From: Micromonospora sp. CB01531
Lineage (GTDB): Bacteria > Actinomycetota > Actinomycetes > Mycobacteriales > Micromonosporaceae
Reading direction: 5' to 3'
Assembly (NCBI RefSeq): GCF_001905095.1
Contig: NZ_LWLS01000111.1
Span: 1 to 40,139, forward strand
Length of the DNA: 40,139 nt
Each line of letters starts with the position of its first letter. Position 1 is the first letter of the stretch. Of this stretch, positions 7,538 through 15,309 are shown one piece after another. Below the pieces are notes generated by a model, which saw nothing but the letters and a program-made list of their open reading frames with translations, made no database searches and was not told the origin of the DNA. Made by a program: the position numbers and the translations under genes.

Positions 7538-8821
7538 GTGACCGCGACCGTCGACACCATCGAGACATCCACGCCAACCCAGCTTTCCGGTGACCTGATG
7601 AGCACCCGGCAACGGCTGCGGCTCGTCCTCGTCCTCGGCTCGTTGATCGCCATCGGGCCGCTGACCATCGACATGTACCTGCCCGCGCTGCCGGCCATCA
7701 CCACCGACCTGCACACCACGTCGGCGGCCGTCCAGCTGACCCTGACCGGCACCCTCGCCGGCCTCGCCCTCGGCCAGCTGCTCATCGGCCCGCTGTCCGA
7801 CGCGGTCGGCCGACGCAAGCCGCTGCTCGCCGGCATCGCGCTGCACATCGTGGCGTCCATGCTGTGCGCGATCGCGCCGAACATCGGGATCGTCGGCACC
7901 CTGCGCGTACTGCAAGGGCTCGGCGTAGCGGCCAGCTCCGTGGTGGCGATGGCGGTGGTCCGCGACCTGTTCAGCGGCGCCGCCTTCGCCCGGCTCTTCT
8001 CCCGCCTGATGCTGGTCATGGGCGTGGCCCCGATCCTGGCCCCCACGCTCGGCAGCGGGCTGCTGCGCTGGTCGGACTGGCGGGGCGTGTTCGTGGCCCT
8101 CGCCGTCTTCGGCGTCCTGCTGGTCACGGTCGCGGCGTTCGGGCTCGCCGAAACCCTGCCGCCCGAGCGGCGCCGCCGCGGCGGGCTGGCCGCCACCGGG
8201 CGGGACTACCTCGCGCTGCTGCGCGACCGGACGTTCGTCGGCCTCGTGCTGGTCGCCGGGCTCGCCATGGCGGCGCTCTTCGCGTACGTGGCCGGGTCGT
8301 CGTTCGTCTTCCAGCAGCAGTACGGGCTGGACGAGCAGCAGTTCGGGATCGCCTTCGGTGCCGGCGCGGTCGGCCTGATCACGGCCACCCAACTCAACGT
8401 GCGGCTGCTGCGCCGGTACTCGCCGCAGCGGATCCTCGTCACCGCGCTCGGCGTGGGCACGGCGGCCGGACTCGTGCTGCTCGCCGTCGCCGCCACCGGC
8501 TTCGGTGGCCTCGCCGCCATCCTCGCCTCGCTGTGGGTGGTGCTCGCCGCGGCCGGGCTCGCCATGCCGAACGCGCCCGCCCTGGCGCTGTCCCGCCACG
8601 GCGAGGCCGCCGGCACCGCCGCCGCGCTGCTCGGCGCGGTGCAGTTCGGCGTCGGCGCGTTGGCCGCGCCGCTCGTCGGCGTACTCGGCACCGGCAGCGT
8701 GGCGATGGCCGTGGTGGTCGCCGGCGGCATGGTTGCGGCGATGGCCGTCCTGCTCGTCGTGGTCCGGCCCGCGCGGCTGGCCGAGGTCGAGCCGGCCGTG
8801 GTCGCTGTGGCCGCGCACTGA
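7538..8821 (+). CDS. MFS drug exporter, Bcr/CflA family
   Basis: A 427-residue major facilitator with about 12 membrane segments starting near residue 28. The Bcr/CflA subgroup is shown by LTIDMYLPALPAI in the first helix, the motif-A loop GPLSDAVGRRKPLL after helix 2, and RVLQGLGVAASSVV with MAVVRDLF in helices 4-5. Relatives export bicyclomycin, chloramphenicol, sulfonamides or small metabolites by proton antiport. The substrate here is unknown. The start is uncertain: the GTG at 7538 gives a 20-residue hydrophilic leader, and an ATG at 7598 is also possible. Neither has a strong ribosome site. Confidence 0.88.
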   Translation: MTATVDTIETSTPTQLSGDLMSTRQRLRLVLVLGSLIAIGPLTIDMYLPALPAITTDLHTTSAAVQLTLTGTLAGLALGQLLIGPLSDAVGRRKPLLAGIALHIVASMLCAIAPNIGIVGTLRVLQGLGVAASSVVAMAVVRDLFSGAAFARLFSRLMLVMGVAPILAPTLGSGLLRWSDWRGVFVALAVFGVLLVTVAAFGLAETLPPERRRRGGLAATGRDYLALLRDRTFVGLVLVAGLAMAALFAYVAGSSFVFQQQYGLDEQQFGIAFGAGAVGLITATQLNVRLLRRYSPQRILVTALGVGTAAGLVLLAVAATGFGGLAAILASLWVVLAAAGLAMPNAPALALSRHGEAAGTAAALLGAVQFGVGALAAPLVGVLGTGSVAMAVVVAGGMVAAMAVLLVVVRPARLAEVEPAVVAVAAH

Positions 8822-8871
8822 CCGGCGGCCCACCGGCCCGTCGTTGCCCGCCCCGACCGGCGCCCGCCGGA

Positions 8872-8877
8872 TAGGGT
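8872..8877 (+). promoter_or_regulatory. -10 box of leaderless lipid-kinase gene
   Basis: TAGGGT, 8 nt before the ATG at 8886, with no Shine-Dalgarno in between. It indicates a promoter independent of the exporter gene that ends 65 bp upstream. Confidence 0.45.
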
Positions 8878-8885
8878 CGGGCCTC

Positions 8886-9815
8886 ATGCGGACCAAGCAG
8901 GAGCTGGGGGCGGCGATCCGGCGGGAGCGGCGGGCGGTGCTCGTCGTCAACGCCCACTCCCGCCGGGGCCGCCAGCTCTACGAGGGGGCCCGATCGCGGC
9001 TGGTGGCGGCCGGGTTCACCCTGCTCGGCACATACCCGGTCGAGCGGCCCGGCGAGCTCGAACAGCGCCTCGCCGCGGCCGCCGACCTGGGGCCGGACCT
9101 GCTGGTCGCCGGCGGCGGTGACGGCACCATCGGCACCGCCGCCCGGCTGCTCGCCCACCGCGACATCGCGCTCGGCCTGCTGCCGCTCGGCACCACCAAC
9201 AACTTCGCCCGCACCGTCGGTATCCCGCTCGACCTCGACGCCGCGGTCGGGATCCTCACCGCCGGCAAGGTGATCGACGTCGACCTCGGCCTGGTCGGGA
9301 ACATGCGGTTCACCAACCATGTCGGCATCGGCCTGTCCGCCGACGTGATGCTCCGGACGCCGCCGCGGCTCAAACGGGCCACCGGCCGACTCGCGTACCC
9401 GCTCACCGCCCTGGCGCTGCTCACCCGGCACCGGCCGCTGCGGGTGACCGTGCGCGCCGAGGCGCGTACGCACGAGTTCGTCACCCACCAGTTGTACGTG
9501 GCCAACGGCGGCCACCAGGCCGGCCGGCCTATCACCGCCGACGCCAACGCCGACGACCGGCTGCTGGTGGCGTACCCCGTCGGGGGGTCGACGCGCCGCG
9601 GGCTGCTGCGCGACACCGCCCGCAACGCCGCCACCGGGCACCGCCGCACGCTCGGCGACGAGCCGTTCCTCGCCGTGCGCCAGCTGTGGCTGGAGACCGA
9701 CCGGCCCGCGCCGGTCGAGGTCGACGGCGAGCTGTACGGCGAGACGCCGATCCGGATCGGCCTGGACGCGAACGCGTTGCGCATCATGGCCGCCGCCGAC
9801 AGCCCGGACCGCTGA
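8886..9815 (+). CDS. Diacylglycerol/lipid kinase family protein
   Basis: A 309-residue member of the DAGK catalytic family (YegS/DgkB/BmrU type), which phosphorylates diacylglycerol or a related lipid with ATP at the membrane face. The nucleotide-binding features are VVNAHSRRG (20-28), the glycine-rich GGGDGT loop (76-81) and PLGTTNNFART (100-110). The acidic VEVDGELYGETP near the C-terminus is the usual metal and substrate region. The start at 8886 is supported by the leaderless -10 box. The true lipid substrate cannot be told from sequence. Confidence 0.9.
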   Translation: MRTKQELGAAIRRERRAVLVVNAHSRRGRQLYEGARSRLVAAGFTLLGTYPVERPGELEQRLAAAADLGPDLLVAGGGDGTIGTAARLLAHRDIALGLLPLGTTNNFARTVGIPLDLDAAVGILTAGKVIDVDLGLVGNMRFTNHVGIGLSADVMLRTPPRLKRATGRLAYPLTALALLTRHRPLRVTVRAEARTHEFVTHQLYVANGGHQAGRPITADANADDRLLVAYPVGGSTRRGLLRDTARNAATGHRRTLGDEPFLAVRQLWLETDRPAPVEVDGELYGETPIRIGLDANALRIMAAADSPDR

Positions 9816-9876
9816 GCCCGCCGGGTGCCCGTCCTGCCCGACCGGGCGAGCTGAGCTCCCGCAGGTGCTGGCGAGG

Positions 9877-9915
9877 TCCGGTGGCGGCCCTGGGTGGACC
9901 GCCCGCCGCCCCGGA
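9877..9915. terminator. Possible hairpin between convergent genes
   Basis: TCCGG-t-GGCGG pairs with CCGCCCCGGA across an 18-nt loop, between the ends of the lipid kinase (9815) and the acidic-protein gene (9920). The one-base bulge and long loop make it a weaker candidate than the other terminators here. Confidence 0.35.
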
Positions 9916-9919
9916 GCTC

Positions 9920-10198
9920 TCAGTCCCGGCGGTCCTCGTCAGGTACCGGTATCTCCTGGTTCTGTTCCACGGCGTCCGCCGGGCTGACATCGCCGCGGAC
10001 GGCGCCGGCCAGGTCGGTCTGGTCACTCGGCGGACGCAGGACGCCCTGCTCCGCCAAGTCCGCCTCGGACGCCTCCGGCACGGCGTCGGAGACCGCGTCC
10101 GGCGGACCGACCACGGTCTCGTCCTGCTGCTGCTCCTGCGCGTCGACCTCCGGCGGCCGGCGCAGCGCGTCAGCCTGCTCGTCCCAGTTGGCGGTCAT
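9920..10198 (-). CDS. Small acidic disordered protein
   Basis: A 92-residue very acidic protein (MTANWDEQADALRRPPEV at the start, rich in Asp, Glu, Gln, Pro and Ala, with no cysteine and no hydrophobic core). It is probably intrinsically disordered. Similar short proteins occur in actinobacteria next to stress genes, but no function is known to me. The start is well supported by GGGAGG 6 nt upstream. It follows the DUF2267 gene by 27 bp on the same strand, so the two are probably co-transcribed. Confidence 0.65.
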   Translation of the reverse strand: MTANWDEQADALRRPPEVDAQEQQQDETVVGPPDAVSDAVPEASEADLAEQGVLRPPSDQTDLAGAVRGDVSPADAVEQNQEIPVPDEDRRD

Positions 10199-10225
10199 CG
10201 CGGCCTCCCGACCCGAGCGGCCCGC

Positions 10226-10627
10226 TCAGCGGGTGCGCTGCACGAAGGGCGCGGTCAGGTCGGCGACCTCGCCGAACTCCGCCGGGAGCTGGGACACCAC
10301 GTCGTCATACGCCTCGGGTGGGAGGGCCTGGCGGAGGGCGTCGAACACTGCCGTCGCCCCGTCCTTCGCCCGCTCCGGGTCGACCTCGGCGCGCCCGCTG
10401 ACCCGCTGCAGGAACACGTCGAGACCGAACCGCTCGGCGGTCTCGGTCGGGGCGAAGGCGTACGGCCGCAGACCCTCGGGAAGCTGACCGGCCAGATCAC
10501 GCCCCTCGCCGCCGTCGATCCGCTCCGCCAGGGTCGTCAGCGTGGCCCGGACGAGGGCGGTCGCCTGCTGCGACGACGTCCCGGTGCGCTTCGCCACCAG
10601 GCCGATGAACTGGTTGTCGTCCATCAT
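10226..10627 (-). CDS. DUF2267 family protein
   Basis: A 133-residue all-helical DUF2267 protein. Visible marks are the N-terminal NQFIGLVAKRTGTS with paired arginine/threonine helix, LTTLAERIDGGEGRDLAGQLPEGLRPY, and the closing LPAEFGEVADLTAPF. The family is common in stress-related clusters of actinobacteria and has no proven activity. Two ATGs lie in tandem, and the first, at 10627, has GAGAAGGG upstream. Its first 131 bp are overlapped in another frame by the end of the upstream DUF2809 gene. Confidence 0.85.
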   Translation of the reverse strand: MMDDNQFIGLVAKRTGTSSQQATALVRATLTTLAERIDGGEGRDLAGQLPEGLRPYAFAPTETAERFGLDVFLQRVSGRAEVDPERAKDGATAVFDALRQALPPEAYDDVVSQLPAEFGEVADLTAPFVQRTR

Positions 10628-11054
10628 CAGGGCCCTTCTCTCGGACGGATGCCCGCGTCTTCCCCGCCACCGCCGACTCAAACGGCAGCAGCCGGTGCAG
10701 CACGACCAGCGGCACCACGCCGACCGGATACCAGAGCAGGTCCACCGGATCGAACTGGACGCCCAGCACCAGCCGGGCCAGCAGGCTACGCGCCGACAGC
10801 GCGGCCGGCACGCCGCTGAGCTGGAAACACTCCATCGCCCAGCAGAAGCCCACCGCGATGGCCCCGGCCGGCACCGGGCGCAGGCGCGGCCCCAGGAAGA
10901 GCACCCCGGCGTACACCAGCGACGCGTACAGGGCGGTGCCCGAGTACTGCTCGAGGCGGCCGTCGGCAAGGGCCCGGATTGTCAGCGCCACCGCCAGGAA
11001 CAACGCCGCCGACACCAGCATGAGCAGCCGGAAGATGGTCGGCCGGATCGACAT
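10497..11054 (-). CDS. DUF2809 family membrane protein with overlong tail
   Basis: A small membrane protein with about four hydrophobic segments within residues 8-130. The family is recognised by FCWAMECFQLSG (residues about 69-80) and QFDPVDLLWYPVGVVPLVVL (about 99-118), as in DUF2809. Family members normally end soon after this last helix. Here the frame runs on for about 55 polar, Arg/Gly/Asp-rich codons, overlapping DUF2267 by 131 bp out of phase, which suggests loss of the original stop. The ATG at 11054 has a TAGCAT box 7 nt upstream and no ribosome site, so it is probably leaderless and heads a three-gene unit. Confidence 0.72.
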   Translation of the reverse strand: MSIRPTIFRLLMLVSAALFLAVALTIRALADGRLEQYSGTALYASLVYAGVLFLGPRLRPVPAGAIAVGFCWAMECFQLSGVPAALSARSLLARLVLGVQFDPVDLLWYPVGVVPLVVLHRLLPFESAVAGKTRASVREKGPDDGRQPVHRPGGEAHRDVVAAGDRPRPGHADDPGGADRRRRGA

Positions 11055-11061
11055 CCCGGCG

Positions 11062-11067
11062 ATGCTA
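11062..11067 (-). promoter_or_regulatory. -10 box of leaderless DUF2809 gene
   Basis: TAGCAT on the minus strand, 7 nt before the ATG at 11054, with no Shine-Dalgarno in between. Confidence 0.5.
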
Positions 11068-11097
11068 TCGGCGCCGGGTCGTCCGCACCGTCCCGAG

Positions 11098-11132
11098 CCG
11101 GCGGCCCATCAGATGATCCGGCGGGCCGCCGG
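11098..11132 (-). terminator. Hairpin terminator after L,D-transpeptidase
   Basis: CCGGCGGCCC and GGGCCGCCGG form a perfect 10-bp stem with a 15-nt loop, 13 bp past the end of the transpeptidase gene at 11145 and before the DUF2809 promoter. There is no U-tract. Confidence 0.6.
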
Positions 11133-11144
11133 CCGGGTCGCGCG

Positions 11145-11891
11145 TCAGCGGTAGATGTGCACGGGAACGCCGACCCCGATGACCGACCAGAGCCGGTTCA
11201 TGGCGGGGATGGGCACCCGGACGCAGCCATGGCTGGCCGGGTAGGTGGGCACGGAGGTGGCGCCGTGCACCGCGTAGCCGCGGTAGAAGTAGTTCGGCCG
11301 CCACAGCAGGCCGAGGTCGCTCTGCCGCCAGCCGTCGATGCGCCGCTCGATCTTGTAGTTGCCGGTGGGGGTGGGGGTGCTGGACTTTCCGCTGGAGGCG
11401 TCCAGGATCCGTACCACTGACCCCCCGCGCGCAAGGTACAGCACCTGCCGGGTCAGGTTGGCCTCCAGCGAATAGCCGGAGTGCGTGTACTTCGGCTTGG
11501 GGACGACCGGGCGGTCGAGCGCCGCCCAGGTGCGCGGCCCGACGATCCCGTCCCGGGCCAGCCCGTTCACCTTCTGGAAGGCGACGACGGCGTGGTGCGT
11601 CGACGGTCCGAAGTCGCCGTCGATCCCGCCGACGTCGTAATGCAGCGCGGTGAGCCGGCGTTGCAGGGTGCTGACCGCCGCGCCCTTGGAGCCCTGCCGC
11701 AGGACTGGCTGGCTGCTCGCGGCGAGCGTGACGGTGGTGACGGTGGTGACGGTGCTGGGGGTGGGTGCGGCGGCCGACGCCGGACTGGCGGTGACGGCCA
11801 GGCCGCCGGCGGTCACGAGGAGGGCCATCCCGAGCGCGGCGCGCGAGGCGGGGTGGCGAAGGCGGGTGGTGTGTGGTGAGACGGGAAGCAT
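11145..11891 (-). CDS. Secreted L,D-transpeptidase with peptidoglycan-binding domain
   Basis: A 248-residue exported enzyme. A signal peptide (residues 1-40, ending ASA) is followed by a Ser/Thr linker with TVTTVTT repeats, a PG_binding_1 module at about 62-127 (VSTLQRRLTALHYDVGGIDGDF and GIVGPRTWAAL) and a YkuD domain at about 140-248. The catalytic motif SHGC is at 220-223 with C223 as nucleophile, and H209 (YAVHG) is the upstream conserved histidine. The ribosome site GGGAGG precedes the ATG. This is the short ErfK/YbiS type, unlike the Ig-domain lipoprotein at 2328, so the organism has two different 3-3 cross-linking enzymes within 9 kb. Confidence 0.93.
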   Translation of the reverse strand: MLPVSPHTTRLRHPASRAALGMALLVTAGGLAVTASPASAAAPTPSTVTTVTTVTLAASSQPVLRQGSKGAAVSTLQRRLTALHYDVGGIDGDFGPSTHHAVVAFQKVNGLARDGIVGPRTWAALDRPVVPKPKYTHSGYSLEANLTRQVLYLARGGSVVRILDASSGKSSTPTPTGNYKIERRIDGWRQSDLGLLWRPNYFYRGYAVHGATSVPTYPASHGCVRVPIPAMNRLWSVIGVGVPVHIYR

Positions 11892-11998
11892 CGTCCCTCC
11901 CTTCCGAATTCCTGAGCATGACGGTAGCCCGCGGAAGCGAGGATGGCTGCCCCGTTTTGTAACGGTTCCGCACGTTCGAGGTCAGGGCACGTGTGGAG

Positions 11999-12346
11999 TC
12001 AGGCCACCCGGGGCACGGGCTGGATCGGCAGGGCCACCCGGTGCGCCGAGACGTCGCCGGTACGCTCCACCGAGGGGGCCGGCACGGCGGCCGTGGTCTC
12101 GTCGGCGGTCGGTGCCGAACCGGTCGCGTCACCCCCGGCCGTGGCGTCGGGGGCGGCAGCGCTCCGCATGTCGGTGAGCAGGGTCAGGAGTCGCCCGAGG
12201 TCGTCGGCCGGCATCCGGAACGAGCCGCGGCAGAGCGAGCCGCTCCACAGGGACAACACCACGGCGCCGCGGTCCGGGTGGTAGCTGATCCGCAGCGTCC
12301 GGTCCTCGCCGCGCAGGTCGGTGAACAGGTCACCGAAGCTGGGCAT
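11999..12346 (-). CDS. Hypothetical protein, actinobacterial
   Basis: A 115-residue protein. The first 60 residues (MPSFGDLFTDLRGEDRTLRI, then a beta-rich stretch with VVLSLWSGSLCRGSFRMPADDL) look folded. The rest is a low-complexity Ala/Thr/Pro/Ser tail with a hydrophobic end. The open frame starts 16 codons earlier, but GAGAGGTG lies 7 nt before the ATG at 12346. I do not recognise the family and see no catalytic motif. Confidence 0.6.
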   Translation of the reverse strand: MPSFGDLFTDLRGEDRTLRISYHPDRGAVVLSLWSGSLCRGSFRMPADDLGRLLTLLTDMRSAAAPDATAGGDATGSAPTADETTAAVPAPSVERTGDVSAHRVALPIQPVPRVA

Positions 12347-12487
12347 CGGAAGCACCTCTCCCATCGATCCAGCATGCCGCAGACACACCGGCACGGGAAG
12401 ACCACGAGCGGTCAGAATCGACCATGCTGACCTACGACCCCGCGGGCGCGCCGCCCCTCGGCTCCGTCCCAGGTTGATCGCGATCGG

Positions 12488-12934
12488 TCAGCCGAGGGCG
12501 GCTTCCAGCCGAGCCTTCAGCATGGCCAGGTCCTTCCGGTTCGCCCGGCGCATCGCGGCGGCCAGGACCGGAGCGGCGACCGACGCGAAGCCGCTGGGCT
12601 CGCCTCGATTGCGCAGGATCATCCGGGTGGCGCCGTCGCCGTGCGGCTCCCACCGGTAGGTGGTCTCCATCGGGAACGGTCCCTCGGCGGTCCGCATCAC
12701 GAGCCGCTCGTCCGGGACCAGCTCGACGATCTCGTAGGTGTAGGCGAGCCGCCTACCGAGGAAGTGCGCCACGAAGGCGACCCGGGAACCGACCCGCACG
12801 GGCGGCGGCGTCAACCACTCGACCGAGGCGATGTTCACGTACCACGCGGGCGCGTTCGACGGATCGCCCGCGTACCGGGCCACCTCGGCGACCGCGCGGC
12901 CGATCACCACCTCGGACACCACATCCACCGCCAT
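12488..12934 (-). CDS. SRPBCC family protein
   Basis: A 148-residue START/polyketide-cyclase-like fold protein (SRPBCC). The pattern is typical: VVSEVVIGRAVAEVARYAGD at the start, then WYVNIASVEWL, RVGSRVAFVAHFLGRRLAYTYEIVEL, METTYRWEPHGDGATRM, and a C-terminal helix ending MRRANRKDLAMLKARLE. Such proteins bind hydrophobic small ligands. The ligand here is unknown. The ATG at 12934 is chosen for its GGAGGG site, as the longer frame upstream is shadow-like. It is divergent from the dienelactone hydrolase gene. Confidence 0.87.
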   Translation of the reverse strand: MAVDVVSEVVIGRAVAEVARYAGDPSNAPAWYVNIASVEWLTPPPVRVGSRVAFVAHFLGRRLAYTYEIVELVPDERLVMRTAEGPFPMETTYRWEPHGDGATRMILRNRGEPSGFASVAAPVLAAAMRRANRKDLAMLKARLEAALG

Positions 12935-13038
12935 GGGCACACCCTCCGTCGTCCCGGCCGCGCCGGCGCCTCGTCGCCTCCAGTCTGACTCGTCACCGCG
13001 CGCCGCGCCCACGACGGGCGGGCCCGCAGCCTGGCGAG

Positions 13039-13044
13039 TAGCGT
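13039..13044 (+). promoter_or_regulatory. -10 box of dienelactone hydrolase gene
   Basis: TAGCGT, 33 nt before the GTG at 13078. In contrast to the leaderless genes, a GAGGAGG ribosome site follows at 13066-13072. Confidence 0.4.
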
Positions 13045-13077
13045 GCACGCGGAACGATCAACGCGAGGAGGCGCACC

Positions 13078-13830
13078 GTGCAGACGACGACCGTGGACGT
13101 GCCGACCGGCGACGGAGTGGCCGACGCGTATCTCGTCCGGCCCGACGGGGACGGCCCGTTCCCGGCCGTTCTGGTCTTCATGGACGCGTACGGGCTGCGC
13201 CCGCGGCTGGCGGAGATGGCCGAGACGATCGCCGCCCGCGGTCACGTCGTGCTGGTGCCGAATCTCTTTCACCGCTTCGGTCGCGCGCCGCTGGTCGACC
13301 TCTCCGGGCTCCGCGAGCCGTCCCGGCGCGGCGCGCTGTTCGAGGAACTCGGCCCGATGATCCGCTCCCTGACCCCGGACGTCGTCGCCCGGGACACCGC
13401 CGCCTACCTGGACTTCCTGGCCGCGCAGCCGGACGTCGCGCCCGGCCCGGTCGCCATCACCGGCTACTGCATGGGCGGCCTGAACGCGCTGCGAGCCATC
13501 GAGGCGCACCCGGACCGGATCGCCGCCGCGGCCGTCTTCCACGCCGGGCGGCTGGCCACCGACGCCCCGGACAGCCCGCACCTGGCCGTCGGCGCGGTCA
13601 CCGGCGAGCTGTACTTCGGCCACGCCGACCAGGACCGGTCGATGCCGGCCGAGCAGATCGCCGTCCTGGAACGGGTTATGGACCGCGCCGGTGTCGCCTA
13701 CCGCTCCGAGGTGTACCCGGGCGCCCACCACGGCTACACCCAGTCCGACACCTCCGAGTACGACGAGCAGGCCACCGAGCGGCACTGGGCCGCCCTGTTC
13801 GACCTGCTCGACCGCACATTCCGCCGCTGA
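13078..13830 (+). CDS. Dienelactone hydrolase family protein
   Basis: A 250-residue alpha/beta hydrolase of the dienelactone hydrolase family. The nucleophile elbow is GYCMGG with C131, the cysteine in place of serine that marks true DLH-type enzymes. The acid is D184 or D186 (GHADQD), and the base is H217 or H218 (GAHHGY). The family hydrolyses dienelactones in chlorocatechol breakdown, but many actinobacterial members have other, unknown ester or lactone substrates. No aromatic pathway genes are next to it, so the substrate is open. The GTG start has a clear GAGGAGG site. Confidence 0.92.
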   Translation: MQTTTVDVPTGDGVADAYLVRPDGDGPFPAVLVFMDAYGLRPRLAEMAETIAARGHVVLVPNLFHRFGRAPLVDLSGLREPSRRGALFEELGPMIRSLTPDVVARDTAAYLDFLAAQPDVAPGPVAITGYCMGGLNALRAIEAHPDRIAAAAVFHAGRLATDAPDSPHLAVGAVTGELYFGHADQDRSMPAEQIAVLERVMDRAGVAYRSEVYPGAHHGYTQSDTSEYDEQATERHWAALFDLLDRTFRR

Positions 13831-13834
13831 CCGC

Positions 13835-13857
13835 GACCCGGACGCGGCGACCGGGTC
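13835..13857 (+). terminator. Hairpin terminator after dienelactone hydrolase
   Basis: GACCCGG and CCGGGTC form a 7-bp stem with a 9-nt loop, beginning 5 bp past the stop codon at 13830. Confidence 0.45.
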
Positions 13858-13878
13858 AACCGTCACTAACAGGACGAT

Positions 13879-13962
13879 TCACCCGCGTCGCGCCGGGTGA
13901 CCGCCGCCATGGCCGACAAGCGGCGTACCGCCGACACCGTCCGCTCACCCTGAACCGGGTGA
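13879..13962. promoter_or_regulatory. Two similar inverted repeats upstream of FUSC gene
   Basis: TCACCCG and CGGGTGA with an 8-nt centre (13879-13900), and TCACCC and GGGTGA with a 6-nt centre (13945-13962). The two share the outer TCACCC/GGGTGA arms and are followed by ACC in both cases. Two copies in one short promoter region suggest operators for the gene at 13983. Confidence 0.35.
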
Positions 13963-13982
13963 CCGGGCGGGGCGAACGAGCG

Positions 13983-15290
13983 GTGACCCGCGCCCGCAGC
14001 CAGGGCGGACAGGCCGGCCGGCTACGCCTGCGTCAGCTGGAGGTCACCGCCGTGATCTCCGTGCAGGCCGGGCTCGCCGCCGCGCTCGCCGCCCTGCTCG
14101 CCCAGTACCTCCTCGGCCCCGGCGCGCACGTCTTCGCCCCGGCCGCCGCGGTCGGCACGATCGCCACCGCCATCGGACAGCGGGCCCGGCGGGCCTTCGA
14201 GCTGCTGGTCGGGGTGGGACTCGGCATCCTCGTCGGCGACCTGTTGCGCTTTCTGCTCGGCTCCGGGTCCTGGCAGCTCGGGCTGGTCGTGACGCTGGCG
14301 ATCGCGACGGCGCTGCTGGTGGCCGGCCGGGGCGGCGCCCTGGTCGGCCAGGCCGGCGGTACGGCGGTCCTGATCTCCGCCCTGGCCCCGGTCCGCTCCG
14401 GCCTCGAACTGCCCCGCATCTTCGACGCGCTCGTCGGCGGCCTGGTCGGCCTCGCGGTGGTCGTCCTGCTGCTGCCGGTCAATCCGATCCGGGTGCTCGA
14501 CCGGGCCGCCGCGCCGATCTTCACCGTCCTCACCGAGCAGCTCGACGCGGTGGCGCACGCCCTGACCACCCGGGACGCCGACGCGGCGGTCCGCGCGCTG
14601 GAGCGGCTGCGCGGGCTGGACGCCGACGTCGGGCGGCTCAACGAGGCGCTCACTGGCGCCGGAGAGGTGGTCACGCTCGCGCCGGCCCGCTGGCACCGCC
14701 GCGCGCTGTACCACCGCTACGCCAACGGTGCGGCACATCTGGAACGGCTGATCCTCTACGCCCGGTCGGTGGCCCGTCGCTCCACCACCGCCCTGCAATA
14801 TGACGAGCCCATCCCGGCTGCGCTCCCCGACGCCGTCTCCCGGCTCGCAGAGGCCGCCCGGGCACTGCGCCGCGCCGGCCGCTCCGGCGAGGACCTGGAC
14901 CGCACCCACCAGCTGACCCGGGAGAGCGCCCAACTGGCCGGCCGGGCGTGGGCCCAGTGCGTCCGCTCGTACGGTGACGGCGTGATCACCGACCTCCGTA
15001 CGGCGGCCAGTGAGCTGCTGCGCGCCACCGGATGCGAGCCGGACGACGCCAACCGGATGGTGCGGACCGCCGCCGGCGCGGGTGAGGCGGAGCTGCACCC
15101 ACCGATCCGGGCGCGGATGCTCCGGCCCCGGCGGCACACCCCGCGCGCCCGGCGGCGCCTGCGGCTGGAGCGGCGGGCCCATGGACGAGGGGACATGAGC
15201 TCCCGGACCAGAGCTCCGGCCCGAGGCGAGCGGCGGGCCGGTGCGGCGGCAGGCCACGGACCGGAAACTGGCCCCTCCCATGACCGGTGA
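13983..15290 (+). CDS. FUSC/aromatic acid exporter-like membrane protein
   Basis: A 435-residue protein of the FUSC or aromatic-acid-exporter type. Residues about 20-170 hold a bundle of six hydrophobic helices (for example VISVQAGLAAALAALLAQYLL, ATAIGQRARRAFELLVGVGLGILVG cut by short loops, and ALVGGLVGLAVVVLLLPVNP). Residues about 175-380 are helical and cytosolic. The last 50 residues are highly basic and probably disordered. Family members export aromatic acids or are linked to envelope stress, and the substrate is not predictable. The start is a GTG at 13983, and a GTG at 13959 is possible. Neither has a strong ribosome site. Confidence 0.78.
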   Translation: MTRARSQGGQAGRLRLRQLEVTAVISVQAGLAAALAALLAQYLLGPGAHVFAPAAAVGTIATAIGQRARRAFELLVGVGLGILVGDLLRFLLGSGSWQLGLVVTLAIATALLVAGRGGALVGQAGGTAVLISALAPVRSGLELPRIFDALVGGLVGLAVVVLLLPVNPIRVLDRAAAPIFTVLTEQLDAVAHALTTRDADAAVRALERLRGLDADVGRLNEALTGAGEVVTLAPARWHRRALYHRYANGAAHLERLILYARSVARRSTTALQYDEPIPAALPDAVSRLAEAARALRRAGRSGEDLDRTHQLTRESAQLAGRAWAQCVRSYGDGVITDLRTAASELLRATGCEPDDANRMVRTAAGAGEAELHPPIRARMLRPRRHTPRARRRLRLERRAHGRGDMSSRTRAPARGERRAGAAAGHGPETGPSHDR

Positions 15291-15297
15291 GCGTGAT

Positions 15298-15303
15298 TAG
15301 CGT
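15298..15303 (+). promoter_or_regulatory. -10 box of leaderless RraA-like gene
   Basis: TAGCGT, 6 nt before the ATG at 15310, with no ribosome site in between. Confidence 0.45.
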
Positions 15304-15309
15304 CGGGTC

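Noticed and set aside
7463..8950. Long minus-strand frame of 495 codons opposite the MFS exporter
   Set aside because: Gly/Arg/His/Gln-rich composition typical of the antisense frame of a GC-rich gene; the plus-strand protein is a clear Bcr/CflA exporter.
11700..11765. TVTTVTT-type triplet-like repeat (GGTGACGGTGGTGACGG) in the second L,D-transpeptidase
   Set aside because: It encodes the Ser/Thr linker after the signal peptide; a common feature of exported wall enzymes, not a CRISPR or mobile repeat.
11892..11998. Possible c-di-AMP riboswitch before the peptidoglycan-binding L,D-transpeptidase
   Set aside because: The likely -10 leaves a leader of only about 30 nt, far too short for that riboswitch.
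12424..12477. A 17-codon plus-strand frame beginning MLTYDPAGAPPLG between two minus-strand genes, with a CAGAAT box 5 nt upstream
   Set aside because: Too short, no ribosome site, -10 match poor and no recognised family; could be chance or the start of a lost gene.
12831..13982. Upstream extension of the FUSC frame back to 12831
   Set aside because: It crosses the dienelactone hydrolase gene in another frame and is Arg/Pro-rich; the membrane protein only begins after 13983.
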